A stretch of DNA of 64,000 bases from Stercorarius parasiticus (GCA_013396915.1 VWZL01002016.1:1104846-1168845); one strand, 5' to 3'. Counted from the stretch's first letter, positions 11,101-23,950 are shown. Notes: generated by a model not told the origin, from the sequence alone. Numbers and translations are program-made.

Positions 11101-13102
11101 GGGAAAAGGCAAAAAACCATATCTAAATGGAAATGAAAGAATCTAACATGAAACCTGAGTAGGGCGTATCTGTATAGACTGCAGGCCCTGGCTGTCACAG
11201 CAAGCACTTGACGCACGTCAGAGTGGATGTCTGACCAGAGAGAGAACTAGAATCATTCTTACTCTCTGCTAAGCGCAGCCTCCTAGTAGAAATTAAAGCT
11301 GCTTTAATTTTATGGTACCTTGAGGGACCAAATCTGATCTAAGCATTATTACAGTGTTGTGAAGACTCAGTTACAGAAGTACCCTTTTTCTCTTTTTTTC
11401 CAGCCACACTTCCAAACCCCACCAGAGGTGAGGCTGCGGCGCCTGAGCTTGTGCTGGCTTCGTTGAGCTGGGTGGGGATTTGCCCCGGTACCCCAGAGAG
11501 ATGCTCACAGATGGATAAGATGTCTCCTTGGCTGTAAGAGGAGGCCTGGCGGAGGTGTACTAACAAAGCAATAAAAGCTTCAAAATAGGCAAGACGATGG
11601 CAAGAAAAGGTTCAAAGAAGCATGACAATCTGTGGCTTCTGAACAACAGGGAGCTCCTGCCACAGTGAGCAGAGAACAATACCATATTGGCCACGGCGCT
11701 TTGCTGCCAGCAATGCCACTTTACAGACCACAGGAGAAATCTCTCAGACTTGCTCCAACTTCTGCGCTCGTTTGGTGAGCCAAGTCACAAGGCCCTTCCT
11801 CGCTTCTTACTTATATCATGCCCTAAAGTGTTACTGAAGGTTGAAAAAAATATTTAAGCCCTGAGAAGAGAGGGCAGAATGATATTAAATGGGATTTCTT
11901 TTGGGGGGCAAGGAATCATTCTTCTTCTGCTGGAGGGAGAATAGTAGGGATATCCTGCTATCTCTTGGATAGAGAATGCACTGAATGTGAGAGTAGGAGA
12001 AAACATGTATAACTGGGTCCTTCCCTAAAAAGACAAGACCTATTTGTGACATACCCCTGCTTTACACGCTGTCCCAAACTCTTTTTACTCTTATGACTTC
12101 CTCTCCTCCACAGAAACACAAAGACAACTGAAATGAGCACAGTCGGAAAGATTTCTGAAGTGTGGTTTGATTTCGGCACTAAATCTCCCCTTGATGGCTC
12201 ACAGTGGCACTGTATTGCCAATAGATTAGAGGGTTGCAGCTATTTTCTACGCAGGAGAACACACAAAGGAACCCCCACTAGCCCTAGCAGAGCTCTCAAT
12301 CAAATAAAAAACCTTTAGCTTCCTGTTGCAGAGCTCTCTCTTGGTTTCATGTATATTTTATCAAAGTTACATGCAGTTTTGATACTTGTTTCTAAAATGC
12401 TTTAATATGAATCCCAAGATGTATTGAAATGCTGCAGTGACCCTTTTTAAAAAATCAAGCTTAGAGTAGAGAAAAAATGAAATGGCTTGACTCCATAGCA
12501 TGTAATAAGAGCAAATTCTGCTCAATAGGCTTCTATTGATATAAATAAGGAGAAGAAACACATACATCTATATGAAATCATTTCGCTCCTTGTAATTGTA
12601 CCCTGGGAGCAGCAGAAACAAAGAGAAGCTCCACAGTTTCACCTCTCATAAATGAAGGTCCTGCAATGATCTAAAGCCATTTTTTTGCCAGAAGTGCTTT
12701 TACAAGCCAACACACAAGTCAACACAGAAGAGCTATACCCTCAGTGGTAACCAATTATAGTGAAGATAGTTAATAACAATCTGGAATAAGAAAAAAAAAA
12801 AAGCTTGTATTTGCCAACTGGGTTTTTTGCTTTTTTTAAATTTTATTTTATGTCTTAAGCTAAGCTGTGAGGGAAAAAAATGCAATGATCTTTTCAGAAG
12901 AAAGGAGCGTGCATTTTTTTAGCTGTGTTTCATGACTCCTGTGTCCTTCAGGCATTTGCAAATTTTAGATCAAGAAGGATGGACAGAAAGCATGTTTGGG
13001 CTACAGTATAATAAGGCATTTAGGTTGAAACCAGCAGGAGCCAGCGTAGTGGAGGGGTGATTTAAAAAAAAAAGAATTAATTTTGTATGTAATAAGGCTT
13101 TA
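8111..13102. other. Intron downstream of the NKAIN exon; no other exon found
   Basis: I searched the minus strand for the final NKAIN coding exon (the FDFIGGFDSYGY segment) and did not find it. A plus-strand acceptor-like stretch at about 8500-8513 leads nowhere recognisable. Stretches 9050-9240 and 9600-9910 are AT-rich, non-repetitive and rich in TAAT/ATTA cores, and look like conserved non-coding DNA. A 19-base direct repeat lies at 10224-10274. A GC-richer block lies at 9290-9540. An A12 run is at 12791-12802. Confidence 0.5.
10224..10274. repeat. Direct repeat, two 19-bp copies at 32-bp period
   Basis: The unit ctctgtctcatcagacagg occurs at 10224-10242 and again at 10256-10274, with 13 different bases between. 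Only two copies exist, so this is a local duplication, not an array. Confidence 0.9.
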
Positions 13103-13211
<109 letters not shown>

Positions 13212-13765
13212 AACACAAAAACAAGAGTTGGTTTTAGAAATGCAACAATAGAAACAGAAGTAACAAAATGCACCAGACCCTGTTTGATGAGGTAATGATA
13301 ATTCTTCACAACAGTTTGTTAATTTTAATTTGAAATAGTCAGGGGAATTTTGCATCTTCCTTGAAAAACACACCCTTCAATAAAAACTCCAAAAATTGAT
13401 CACAATTTTTCTGTTACCAAATTGGCTTCTATTTAATTATTGAAAAACAGAAAACCAAATGGGTGGTTGGATGGTGGACTTTTAGCCACTGAAAATGGAA
13501 ATATTTCTGTCAAAATAAGATTTTTTATCCAACAAAACCTAACATTCTAGCAGAAGTCTCTTTTTAACAGAACCTTGCCAGCTAAACCAAGGACAAATTC
13601 AGTGCACTTGTAAACTGGCTTTATGGTCATACTTTGTCACTTGAAATTAGGGCTGTGGATTAGTAGGACTTGTTTCTGTGTCTGCAATAGCCCGCAAGCC
13701 TTCAAGACGTGGCTATCATTTTAGATAGGTCTGGATGTGTTTACTTCAGCATCTCATGCTGCAGC
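13212..13765. other. Intron upstream of the NKAIN exon; no gene seen
   Basis: AT-rich sequence that carries the acceptor of the exon at its left edge. The minus-strand open frame starting in it is a shadow that runs into the exon in the wrong frame. Confidence 0.5.
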
Positions 13766-14180
13766 TGAACATCCCTCTTATGAAGAAAGGCTGAGGGACT
13801 TGGGTCTTTTCAGTATGGAAAAAAGATGACTGACGGGGGATCTTATCAATGCTTATAAATACTTCAAGGGTGGGTGTCAGGAGGATGGGGCCAGGCTCTT
13901 TTCAGTGGTGCCCAGCAACAGGACAAGAGAGAATGGGCACAAACTTGAGCATAGGAAGTTCCACCTAAACATGAGGAGGAACTTCTTTACTTTGAGGGTG
14001 GCAGAGCACTGGAACAGGCTGCCCAGAGAGGTGGTGGAGTCTCCGTCTCTGGAGACATTCAAAACCTGCCTGGATGCGTTCCTGTGCAACCTGCTCTAGG
14101 TGACCCTGCTCTGGCAGGGGGGTTGGACTAGATGATCTCCAGAGGTCCCTTCCAACCTCTACTATTCTGCGATTCTGTGT
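13766..14180 (+). mobile_element. CR1 LINE, 5'-truncated 3' end
   Basis: Starts near 'cttatgaagaaaggctgagggacttgggt', which is the typical CR1 ORF2 C-terminal region. It continues through 'gtgcccagcaacaggacaagag', the coding segment [19 protein letters not shown] (within a 64-codon frame at 13905-14099, ending at TAG), and the 3' UTR 'ttggactagatgatctccagaggtcccttcc'. It ends in short ATTCTGCG/ATTCTGTG repeats. The copy is 5'-truncated as most CR1 copies are, and has no poly(A), as expected. The open frame is only the tail of ORF2 and makes no working protein. It lies about 600 bases upstream of the NKAIN exon, antisense to it. Confidence 0.93.
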
Positions 14181-15552
14181 ATCTTGTTCCCTTCATTCCT
14201 TCTCCTTAGAGCATGCCCAGAAGTGAATTGTAAACAGAAGCAACAGGATCTAAAGATAATGAAAATCTGGAATGGTTCTCAAGTACCATGGCAGATTGCT
14301 TATCTGACTTCACTATCATCTGAAAAAATAAAGAAAAGGGAATAAATGGTCAATATCAGACATGCCACGGGCCAAGTAACATGTAAATTCTCTGCTAGTC
14401 CCTCCACCAAGTTTTGTCATCGCTGAGAAGTTACACCAGGAGAAACAGAACAAATACTGGAGCAGCAGCACGTGCCATGTGTGGCATACTTTACATGGCT
14501 TCCCTTACATGCAGGTCTGGAGAATTTTCTCTACTGATTGCCAACAAACGGTTTTTCATCCTTCAGCTCATCACTGAAGTTTGCATGGTAGGATGTCAAA
14601 AGAATTCAGGTTGTTTGATGTCTTTGTAGTGAAAAGCAAGCCGTGCTGTCGAAATGTGTTATTCTGTACAGGTCACCTCACAGAGATCTTTTCATGAGCT
14701 GTAAACCCAACTGTAGACTTTGGGAATTAGTTCTTTATACGGATAATAAAAATGGCTAAAGGCCTCAGCCAGGACTGAGCTCCCTGTGTGCGTGGTGCAA
14801 AACGCATAATCTCCGGCTGAGGGAGATGATGATCTTAATTTCAGACAAATTAATCACTGGGTCAAACAGTAAAAAGGGTGAAATCTCAGAGAAGACCATG
14901 TTTTATTATGAATACTGGTTAGTGCAAACGGATTATTTTTTTTAATTAATCCAAGGCACACCTACAATCATGGAAATATTGTGAGTTCTCAGAGCCCTTA
15001 ATATTACCCGTATACATAAAACACAAACAAATCCATTCTGTTTCCTAGCGCCTTTGTACCCAAGGCAGTGACCGTGCCTAATTTACTCCAGCTCTTACAC
15101 AGATATTTCTTGTATTTCTCTCAGTTTTCTATGTAGAAAGCTCTCCATACCTGCAAATGCTAGCTTCTAACATCTATAAGGGTGAGAGATGGATAAAGAA
15201 AGAAAAAAAAAGGCCAGCAGCCCCAAGACTTTTCTGAAGAGATCAAGACTTGAGTTGGAGATCACACTGCAGCCAGCATAGATGTTGTCTGCTAACTGCT
15301 TAAGTTCCTGTTAGGAGCCCAGAAGCTGCATTACAACAGAACTAAATCGTTAATTTTGTCATTTATTATAAATCTGCCTTATAGTGCTGCTGGGAAGATT
15401 TTACACCTGGGAAGGATGAAATATTCACCACTGGACACAAAGAACGCACTGTACCAAGAACAGTGGCATTCAGCTAATATCAGCATTTCACCTCTGTTTT
15501 ATTGGATCACTCTTTGGTTTCTTGGCTTCAAGACAGAGGGCTAATTTGCTCC

Positions 15553-15640
15553 ACTCACTTATGCCCTGCATAACCCCATTGACTTCAATGACATGGCATG
15601 AGGTTTAATTCAGCAACGAATTAGGCCCAGAAAGGTTGTT
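15553..15640. repeat. Ancient amniote interspersed repeat fragment (unclassified)
   Basis: The phrase 'ccctgcataaccccattgacttcaatg' followed by 'aattcagcaacgaattaggccca' matches a pattern that recurs in reptile and bird genomes: a 'cattgacttcaatgg' core followed by 'gatttaattcagc...ggccca'. I cannot name the family with certainty. A possibly related segment is at 63430-63507. Confidence 0.4.
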
Positions 15641-16934
15641 CATAAGTGATTCCATTCTTGGTTGCGAACCTTGGCTTAACAGATTCTCTGTTCTCTTTTT
15701 ACAGACCATCAGATCCAAGATAGCTGAATAGTTGCACCTCTAGTAGGGGACTGCGATGGTAAAGCTTTTCTTATAATACAGTTCAATACTTTACTATCTG
15801 CGAAAACACCCCAAGTTCACATGTTATTAACTAAACTTCTCTCACAAAGCGCAGCAAACAAACTGTATCACAAACTGTGCTTATAACTGATCTTTTAATT
15901 GTATTCAGTTGCATCCTTTAAATGCCTAGGGAACTCCTTTGATATATAAGTAAATCCTACAGCATTTCATCAGATGAGCTTGCTGATTAAAAGTGTGCCT
16001 TAAAGCTAGAAATTGTTCTCTTCTAAAAACAAATGGAAGTTTATTTCCCGTGAGATAATCAGAGTTCATAAAATAAACCTCCCCTTCTCCCACATTTATC
16101 CAACCCTTTGCTTCCTACACACAATAATTTTGTTTTAATTTGAACATCACATTAGTTTTTTTTGTTTTTCTCTTCTTTAATGAAGCAATTTATCAGTTCT
16201 GATCCAGTGATAGCTATTCAAGATTTATCTTCTAATTGCATCATCAGCAGAGGGCACACAGCAGCTGAGGTTCAGAACCGAAAGCAGCAGTTTTCACTTT
16301 GAGGATGCTCAATGGCCTGAGCCCAAGGTGAATACAGAGACCTCTGGGATGGAGATCAGGAACATTCTTCCTCCCCAGTGGACTCAGATTTCCTGTAGGA
16401 AGGTTGTAACTCATCTACACACACGGCAGAGATTTCTTGGGGACCAGTCTGCTAATTAATGTTAGTTAACGAATGCCCACATGGATGAAGGGCTCTCACA
16501 AAATTTGCCACCTTTGTAATAGTGCAAGAGGCATTTCTTTGACCTTGTTTCTCTAAGAAAAAACACACTGCAAGGTACCTATGTACAGCACAAAATAAAT
16601 AAAATAAATTGCAAACAAAACAGTCCACAGAACACACTCCTTTACCTGGAGAAGAAGATGGGAGAAAAAACCAAAACCAAACCCAAATGATAGAGGTTAG
16701 TCACACCGCTCGATATATTCCTGGGAAGCGCTCAAACACAGCAGTGCTGAGTGCAGCAGGAGAATTACACAGAGCAGAGTCTTCCTGATGCAGTATCTCA
16801 GGAAGATTTTTGTCTCACGTGAGAAGGAAGGGAATGAGACCTCAGAGATAATGAAGAAAAGGAGCCAGACTGTCTCAGAAAATCAGTTTAAAACTAGGAA
16901 AGCTAGCTTGAAAACTCTTGTTGTTTTGCATCTC

Positions 16935-16950
16935 TTTTTTTTTTTTTTTT
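16935..16950. repeat. Poly(T) tract, 16 bases
   Basis: Uninterrupted T run followed by an A/T-rich segment. On the minus (transcript) strand it is a poly(A) tract. No retrocopy was seen next to it. Confidence 0.9.
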
Positions 16951-17375
16951 AAATTAACCGAGATTTCTTTTATAAACCACGTAATGATAAAAAGAGATAG
17001 GTGCAATGAACAGAAGATCAATTCTGGATCCCAGACCCATCCAGATTAGGTGTCTACATCTGTCCCATTCACACTTTAATGCTGTAGCATGGGCCTCCAG
17101 AGGAGAAGGAACCATTAACAACACTCCTGCTCAGTTATACATATAGTGATTAGTGAATGCATTTTCTTATGAACCTCATTTTCTGCAGCTTGAAAAAATC
17201 TGCTCTTTACAACTTTCCCTGATATGCCCATATGACAGTATAAATGAACACTGCTCTTTCTAAAAGTGATACATTGCCCATCTCTGCACCAGCTCCCTGG
17301 GTATTACTTTGGTGGCATCTGATGACCGTTTTTATATACAATGATCACAAACACTTTTTAAATTTTTTTAGTTTG

Positions 17376-17393
17376 TTTTTTTTTTTTTTTTTT
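17376..17393. repeat. Poly(T) tract, 18 bases
   Basis: Uninterrupted T run within T-rich sequence from about 17355. No linked retrocopy recognised. Confidence 0.9.
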
Positions 17394-19633
17394 CCAATAA
17401 ACGCCTTGATAAAACCATCATTCTTTCTGTAAAGGAAAAAATGAAGACAAGCAAAAGCCTAAAATAAATCAGCAATATAACAGCACTACTGAAAGTTGGG
17501 AGATGAGATTAATTACAGAATTAAGTTAATGCACTTGATTGCCTTATTATAGCCACATAAGGCAAACAAAAAAGCAGACAGAACATTCCCTACCCAAGTC
17601 AGCAGTGTCCTGTTACACTGCTAGAGACTCTTAGCAGATCCTGAGTTTTCTGTGAGTGTACTTCCAGACTTGCTCAAAATGTCAAGTGCTGTGATCAAAC
17701 TTAATCAGAATCAGTATTGATCAAGATCCTGTCTTGCTATTTTTTCTCACTTCTTTTACGGAGATGAATTTTTTTATACACTGCAAATAGCACCAGATTT
17801 GGGAAAAAGGCCGTTATATGAAAGCCCATCATTCCTGGTCAAGGCCCCCACCTTTCCCTCTTTTAAAGCAATATCTATATAGATAGTTATTAAGAGTTAT
17901 CTTTATTAAGCCGAACACCTGAAATAAAAGAATGACAGCAAGGAAGAAACAAAAATTAAAAGTGGGTAAGATCTGAGTGGGAGAAGGTGATGAGGAGAAG
18001 GCTCAAGATGAAGACGCATGAGTTAAGGGTTATAGAAATGCTACATGGTTTCGGCTTCACTATATGGGCGTGCTTTACTCTATATCTGGAATTTGTCAGG
18101 AGAAAAGGATTTTAGAGTTAAAAACCATAAACCCATTGTGTTTTCCTATGGAAAGATATTACCATACCTTCTGAAACAGCTACGGCTTGAGTATTTACTT
18201 TTTATTACTAAGTTTTTGCAGGATTCTACAAATACTGTGGTTTTAAGACCTTAGCAAAAAATGGGCTAGTTCAAGCAATAATAATGAAGAATTATATGGA
18301 GGTTAATTTTGGCCCTGGGAACTTTATATTGCAAAGCTGTGATGTTACATGTCTACCCATGTGCAATTTAATCATATTTCTTAAGCTTATAGGAGGCTGC
18401 ACATATAAAGCCTTTGCAATGTGTGCATTTAAGGAACAGTGTTTCTTTAAAATGGGTTTTTGGAAGCTTGAGAGATATATATAGATTATGAGCAACTGAA
18501 GAACTGGAGAATTACTATCTAGAAAGCTTCCCGTGTATTGATTCTCAGAAAAATCATACTCATTATTTAGCAGAAAAGGTGAGACAGAGACCTTTCTCTC
18601 ACTATCTGTAGAATTAAGTCAGTGTCATGGGGCTTCTAAAGCTGCCCCCTGCAAAAACCCTTTCAAGTATTTCACTGCCTGCAGCACTGCCACATCGGTG
18701 AATGAATATCATGGCTAGAGTTTAATATAAAACTCAAGCTATGTTCCACGGGAACTACGCTGTTGAGGTAGGCTTTTATTTGTGCGTACATTTAATATTA
18801 TGAGAACTCTGTCATTCCTCCAAGTTTAACTATCTTTCATCGTAAAAGGAGCATTGGAAAACCATTGATATCAGGCCAGATTCCTGATGGGGAATGTAGA
18901 CCGTGTGGTCTTGATCATTCTTCAACAGAATTAACTATCTATGTGCTGTCTAGAAAGAATAATTCATTAGTATGGCCAAGTAGCTTTATTCTGTGCAATG
19001 AAACAATTATTAAAGAAAGACAATGTTAAATTGCCTTGCCCACAATAATATCTAGTGGGCAATCATGAAATTTAAAACCAAGCCAAACCAAACCAAACCC
19101 ATAATTTCTTAGCCTATGTAATTGTCAAATTCTTTTTATTTCCTTTCTTAAGCTGAAAGCTGCCCCAGAGGTTTTGGATTTTTATTTTTTTTTTCATCAG
19201 GCACAGTAAAAACTTGAATCATAAATACAGATAAATCTAGACACATTGGAAAATAGAAGTGTGATAAAAATTGCATTTATTTCAACTAGTGCATCATAAT
19301 CTTTTTTTATATCGGCTGTCTAGGTGGTGCTTAGCATAAAGTCTTTCTTTATTTCTCAGTGGACTATCCAATTTTCTGGAGATTTCCTTTTTGTATAAGT
19401 ATTTGAAGATCACCATGAAGACCTGCTAGAATGCTTTTATTTGAAATGCTGCTGGGCACTTGAGAGCGTTTCTGTCTTGTTCAGGGCAGTCGTTCCCTTA
19501 GTGTCTTCCCTGGCAAGCTTTTTCACCTGATGAACTGAAGAGACCACAGGGGCACTGAAAATCACAGCACTGTGGCTTGTCAGATAAGAGCTGTGCAAAC
19601 CTTTAACAATGGTAGAAAGCAAGAGATACTTAC

Positions 19634-19678
19634 CTGTTTTGAAGCTGCGTTACAGACACTCGGCTTAACCCAAATTTC
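19634..19678 (-). other. Candidate alternative micro-exon (45 bp) in the NKAIN intron
   Basis: Seen on the minus strand: an acceptor ending AACTTTCAG with a CACTAAAC branch-like site, then 45 open bases (15 codons, reading EIWVKPSVCNAASKQ), then CAG followed by a near-perfect donor GTAAGTAT. The length is a multiple of three, so insertion would not shift frame in a phase-0 context. The sequence is not part of the NKAIN protein I recall. It may be a cryptic splice pair, a lineage-specific alternative exon, or an exon of a non-coding transcript. The donor is strong; the acceptor has only a modest pyrimidine tract. Confidence 0.25.
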
Positions 19679-21540
19679 CTGAAAGTTTAGTGAGACTTTT
19701 CTCCAAATCTGACCTAAAACTTTCTACGAAGCTTCCCCCTTCCTAGGTATTTCAGCGTGATTTATGCTTTTGATAACCACATGCTATTTGGCGCTTTTCC
19801 ATGATTTCATCTCACAGCTGAAGAGTAGGATGTCCTTTTCCCTGCTTCAGAGATCAAAGACAACCCAAAATACAGGGGCTACCAGCTTGTACGAGGTGGA
19901 ACTAGAGATCGCTTGTTGCCGACCTCTGTGTTAACTGAACCGCAGAGAGTCTTGTAGATTCAGCCTTGGTGCTGAGCTTTACATCCCCAGGGTGAAATGC
20001 CCCAGGTGGATCTCTGCTGGATCCCCTCAGGAAGCTGAAGCAGGCAGGTCTCAAGGGGCAGAGGGGAGGGCACTGCAGGCTGACCTGGGTTGGTCTCCAC
20101 CTCGCAGCTTAGAGCAATGATAGGGCTGGGAAGCCGGGGGGAAATTCTCCACCAGCTGCATTTAGCAGGTACTGGGCACAGCTCAAGTGCGCATTGCTCA
20201 GTGCAGGCTGAAGGCATTCGTGCTGCAAAAAGAACCCTCTTCTTGAAAACCAGAGAACTTTTAGTTTTCCCTTTTCTGCTTTTGTAGAATTGTCTCCGCT
20301 TTACATTTTCTCACTTGATTGGGGTTAAAGGATATATTTGGTTACATATTTTTCTTAATTCCATCCAAACTGAGTCTATGGGAAGCCCTGAAAATGGAAA
20401 AGTCTGTTGCTCTGTTTACTCTCATGGCGTAGCTCTGAAACCCAACTCGTCGCTGTTAGAACAGAGCTCTGATTGTACAGGGGTCGTGTGCAGTGACTGC
20501 TGTTCACATCAAAGGGATTTAGCCATTAGAGCTGTGTAGATTGGGAAAAATCATCCCATTTATTTTCAAAACAAGGCCAGCTGCCTCTATCCATTCAGCA
20601 ACAGCAAAACAACGAAACACAGAATGAAGTTGAAACAAGAAAACTAAAGTAAAAGGCTTTAAAATACATATCACCCTGGTCATTCTGTTAATAACAGGAA
20701 TGGATTATTAAAGCAAGAGCGTGTATGTGTCTATATGTGGGCTTTGCTCTGAAGGTTTTATAGCAAGAAAACTTTTACGGAAAAAAACTTTGGACCTTTT
20801 TCCCCTCTTGTCTTCTGGGAATGCTTTGGAATAGTTTAATCATCTGGCTTTGGTATCTGACTGCCTTTGGCAGCAGTAGCTTTTCTTATCACTATGTCTA
20901 ACTGTGTGTCACCTTTTGCAGACAGCCATAGGATTAGGATAAGAAAAATCGGTTCTTTATGCTGCAGATCTAACAAAGCCACAGACTGCTCACAGCCCAC
21001 CAAATGAATGCCTGGCATTTTAAATTGAACTGCATTAGAAGAAACAGTTGATTATCAATGCTACTCACTCTTTTGAGGGGCAGTAGAAAAAAAAATATGC
21101 ATATTTGAAATTTGTGCAGATTGTACAGGGGGAAATATTTTGATGGTACAACAGAACTCTGAATTCCTGATAAATAAACACATATGAGTGCTTCCATTCA
21201 GTGAAAAGCCATCCCTCCATGTTGAAGCACCCATATGGCAAGTGAACCTTGATGATGTGAGTGTGAACACCAGGCCCTTGGATCTGGGAAAGAGAAGCAT
21301 TCAGAGGAGAGTGAACAGAGGATGAGAAAGGGAGTAATATGTTGTTGTGTCTGCCAGACTCTCAGGATTGTGGCCAACCATGAAAACTGTGCAGAGTAAA
21401 AGTTCAGAAACGAAGCACAGGTAATTTGCTCTTCTCCATCATTACATGTTAGATTAAGTTAGAGCAATGCTGTCATATAAATGGCAAGAGCCAGAACATT
21501 TCATCAGAGGTGAGAGAGGCTTTCCAGTAACAACTGACTT

Positions 21541-21587
21541 TTTCCCTGTGATGCTATTTATTTTCCCTGTGATGAATTGCTGTTTAT
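21541..21587. repeat. Imperfect tandem repeat, about 21-bp unit, two copies
   Basis: The block tttccctgtgatg-ctatttat is followed directly by tttccctgtgatg-aattgctgtttat. The second copy carries a 5-base difference in length. Confidence 0.75.
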
Positions 21588-22373
21588 TTGAAGGCTCTGA
21601 TGGCAGTCGTAGGGTCAGGAAGCTTCATGGAACATGACAGCTTTGGCACTACACTGGCTTCATGGTGGTGGTCATGGTGTAACAGCCTAATAATGCGCCG
21701 ATCAAAGTGCTCCTACGACAGCTGGTGACGGCGGTGTTGACAAGGCAGATTGATGTACGGTATGCAAAGTGCACAGCTCCACTGAAGCAGCTCTTCAGCA
21801 ACCTGAACAGTCGAGTTCATTACTTTAACTTACAAAAAGAAAACCAAATAAGGCACTCATGGGAAAAGCTCTAGATGGTGTAATTTAGAAGAATAGGGCC
21901 TGAAATGATAAAACCTGGATATCGATTGATTATTAAAACACAGTCATTCAGAAGCCCAGTGGCAATTATGGACTAACAGCAGAGGAACAGAAAGATCTCT
22001 TTGACAGTGACATGAGCAACAGAGCTGCCAGGAAGGTGACCAAGTCAGGGGGAGGCTTTGCCTGTGCTCTCGGGCTGTCTGTGCCCGTGCACAAGATGGG
22101 AAGGTGGGGTATCCGCCAGGATAGCCCCTTTCTCTGGCAATGCATGTAAGGAAGATGAGGAAGAATGAACTTATCTTAATCAAATAGCTCCCTCAAGCCT
22201 CATGCTCAGGAGTAAGGAAAGAGAGATGTCTCAATGAAAATACAAAGCAGTCTGCATGGGGTGCTCCACATCATTACATCTCCCTAGGATCCATACATCT
22301 AGCAAATGCATTGCTTAGCACAAACATTTTGCTCTGGATGCACAATATAACAGCATCAAGTGTCAGGGGGGTT

Positions 22374-22382
22374 TCAAGGTCA
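22374..22382 (+). promoter_or_regulatory. TCAAGGTCA nuclear-receptor-type element
   Basis: A perfect extended half-site of the kind bound by ERR and SF-1/LRH-1 type monomeric receptors. It sits in non-repetitive intron sequence. A 9-base match is expected by chance now and then in 64 kb, so this is only suggestive. Confidence 0.25.
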
Positions 22383-23806
22383 ATAAAACCTCTTCCTGTG
22401 GCATCTAATGTTAAAGTAACTGAACTCAGCTCATGTTTCAATGCTATTTTTCCTCTCAGCATTAGCCTACTGCAGGCTTTTTCCACCTTTGTAATCTATA
22501 ATAAAAGATATATTTCAGTGCTACCTTTTCCATTCAGCAAAAATCAGCTAAGCAGGCTTCAAAAAAGCAAATGCCAAAGCACTTTGTGAAACCTTTCTGC
22601 AAAAGGAGAACAATTGGAGATTTTAAAGGAATATCACACCATGCAGCCTCGGCTGGTACGAAGAGATTACCCTCTAGAGCCTCCAAGAGGAAGGACAGTT
22701 TGGATTCCATGGCCAAAGGTACTTTTCCCCTTACAGCCCTTCTGCTGAAGGGCAGGGGACCACTCCCTTGTTTATTTGGCATGAAAAATAGGGATCTCCT
22801 TGGCCTGAATGGAAATAGCTTGATAGCAAAGGTCCCAGTCACCACCTGCAGTGTCAGATGACATATGAATAAAGTCTGCACTATGTGTGACCAAAAACAC
22901 TTGATCCTTTTAGCTGAAGATTCCAGTAACATCATATCATATGAGGCATTTTGGGGGAATGACGAATTATAAAGAGAGAACATTCTCGGAAAGGCCGTGT
23001 CCTCAGAGTCTGTGCCTCAATGCAGAGAGTTAAGTGGATGAGTTATATCTGACAGTTTATGAACCTTGTTAATATAATGCAGTACCTGGGAGTGTGCCAG
23101 CCATGGTGATCAAGGAAGTCTAAATTAGACCTCTGCCATCGACAGACATCAGATGCCCATTTAAAACTAAATGTTTCATCTGAACCGGGCACATCTCTCG
23201 TTATCCTCTAAAGCAGTGATTGTCAGCTTGAAGCTCTGAAGCTCTGTGTGTCTCTCAGTAGCCAGCACACATCTCTTCCCTAGGTCTCAGTAAAAGGCTA
23301 TTTAACATGCTGATGCAGAAGCTGCTCTGGTAGGAAGAGCACAAGCAACAGCAGTACTTTGACATGTTAGTCTTCATGAAAAATGTGAGGTATGTGGGTT
23401 TTTTAACACACATGTGGTGAAGGCTGGAGCTCTGTCACCTGTTCCAGGCACAGGTCACTCATGGCAACCCATCCAGTGGCAGATTGGGATGCCTTGGCCC
23501 CTGCAGGAGAGGTGGGGGGAAGCTTCTGCACCAGCAGAGAAGGACAATCTCCATCCAGCCTCCATACTGGCAACGGACTGCATGAAGTGAGAGAAAAGGC
23601 CATAGCCCTTTTCCTTCTGCTTTGGCAGCAGCACACACAATAGCCACCATGCTGGTACAGCAGCTGTGTTCCTTCTTTGTCCCTGAAAATGCTCTGCCTT
23701 TCTTCTTACCTCCAGAAGCTCCCGCTTCTGTGATGCAGAGCCACAGTGCTCCCTAACATGAGCTCCAAACAGCACAATCATGGTTTTTTTCTTTTTTTTT
23801 TTCTTA

Positions 23807-23950
23807 CAAAATCTGTAAAATGGAGATAATAGTGCCTCTTTCACCAGGGCACCATAAGGTTCCAGTCATCATTATGACTTTTGGTTTGAGATTTTGGATG
23901 GAGAGCATGAAAAGTGCTATAGCTATGTATTCTGTTCTACATTGTTGTTA
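23807..23950 (+). mobile_element. MIR-like ancient SINE/LINE 3' remnant
   Basis: After a T-rich tract the sequence reads 'aaaatctgtaaaatggagataatagtgcctc', the hallmark MIR-type core end. About 60 bases later comes 'gtttgagattttggatg...catgaaaagtgctatagctatgtattc', which matches the amniote version ending 'ctttgagatctactgatgaaaagtgctatataagagctaggtatt'. Divergence is moderate and the order of the two blocks is correct. Non-functional. Confidence 0.65.

Larger units (their letters stand above)
14181..19633. other. Intron; homopolymer tracts and one old repeat, no gene
   Basis: AT-rich. T16 lies at 16935-16950 and T18 at 17376-17393. A short (CCAAA)n stretch lies near 19076-19100. An ancient repeat-like segment is annotated separately at 15553-15640. 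None of the reading frames of 60-70 codons shows a domain. Confidence 0.45.
19679..23806. other. Intron; no gene recognised
   Basis: Contains GC-richer patches (20000-20200, 22020-22140, 23430-23560). An imperfect 21-base tandem repeat lies at 21541-21587. A non-repetitive block at 22280-22510 includes a perfect TCAAGGTCA element (22374-22382). Open frames of up to 149 codons at 22534-22983 have no recognised domain. A mixed poly(T) tract lies at 23784-23802. Confidence 0.45.

Noticed and set aside
22534..22983. 149-codon minus-strand frame and overlapping plus-strand 96-codon frame
   Set aside because: Neither has a recognisable domain. Both overlap the same GC-richer stretch.
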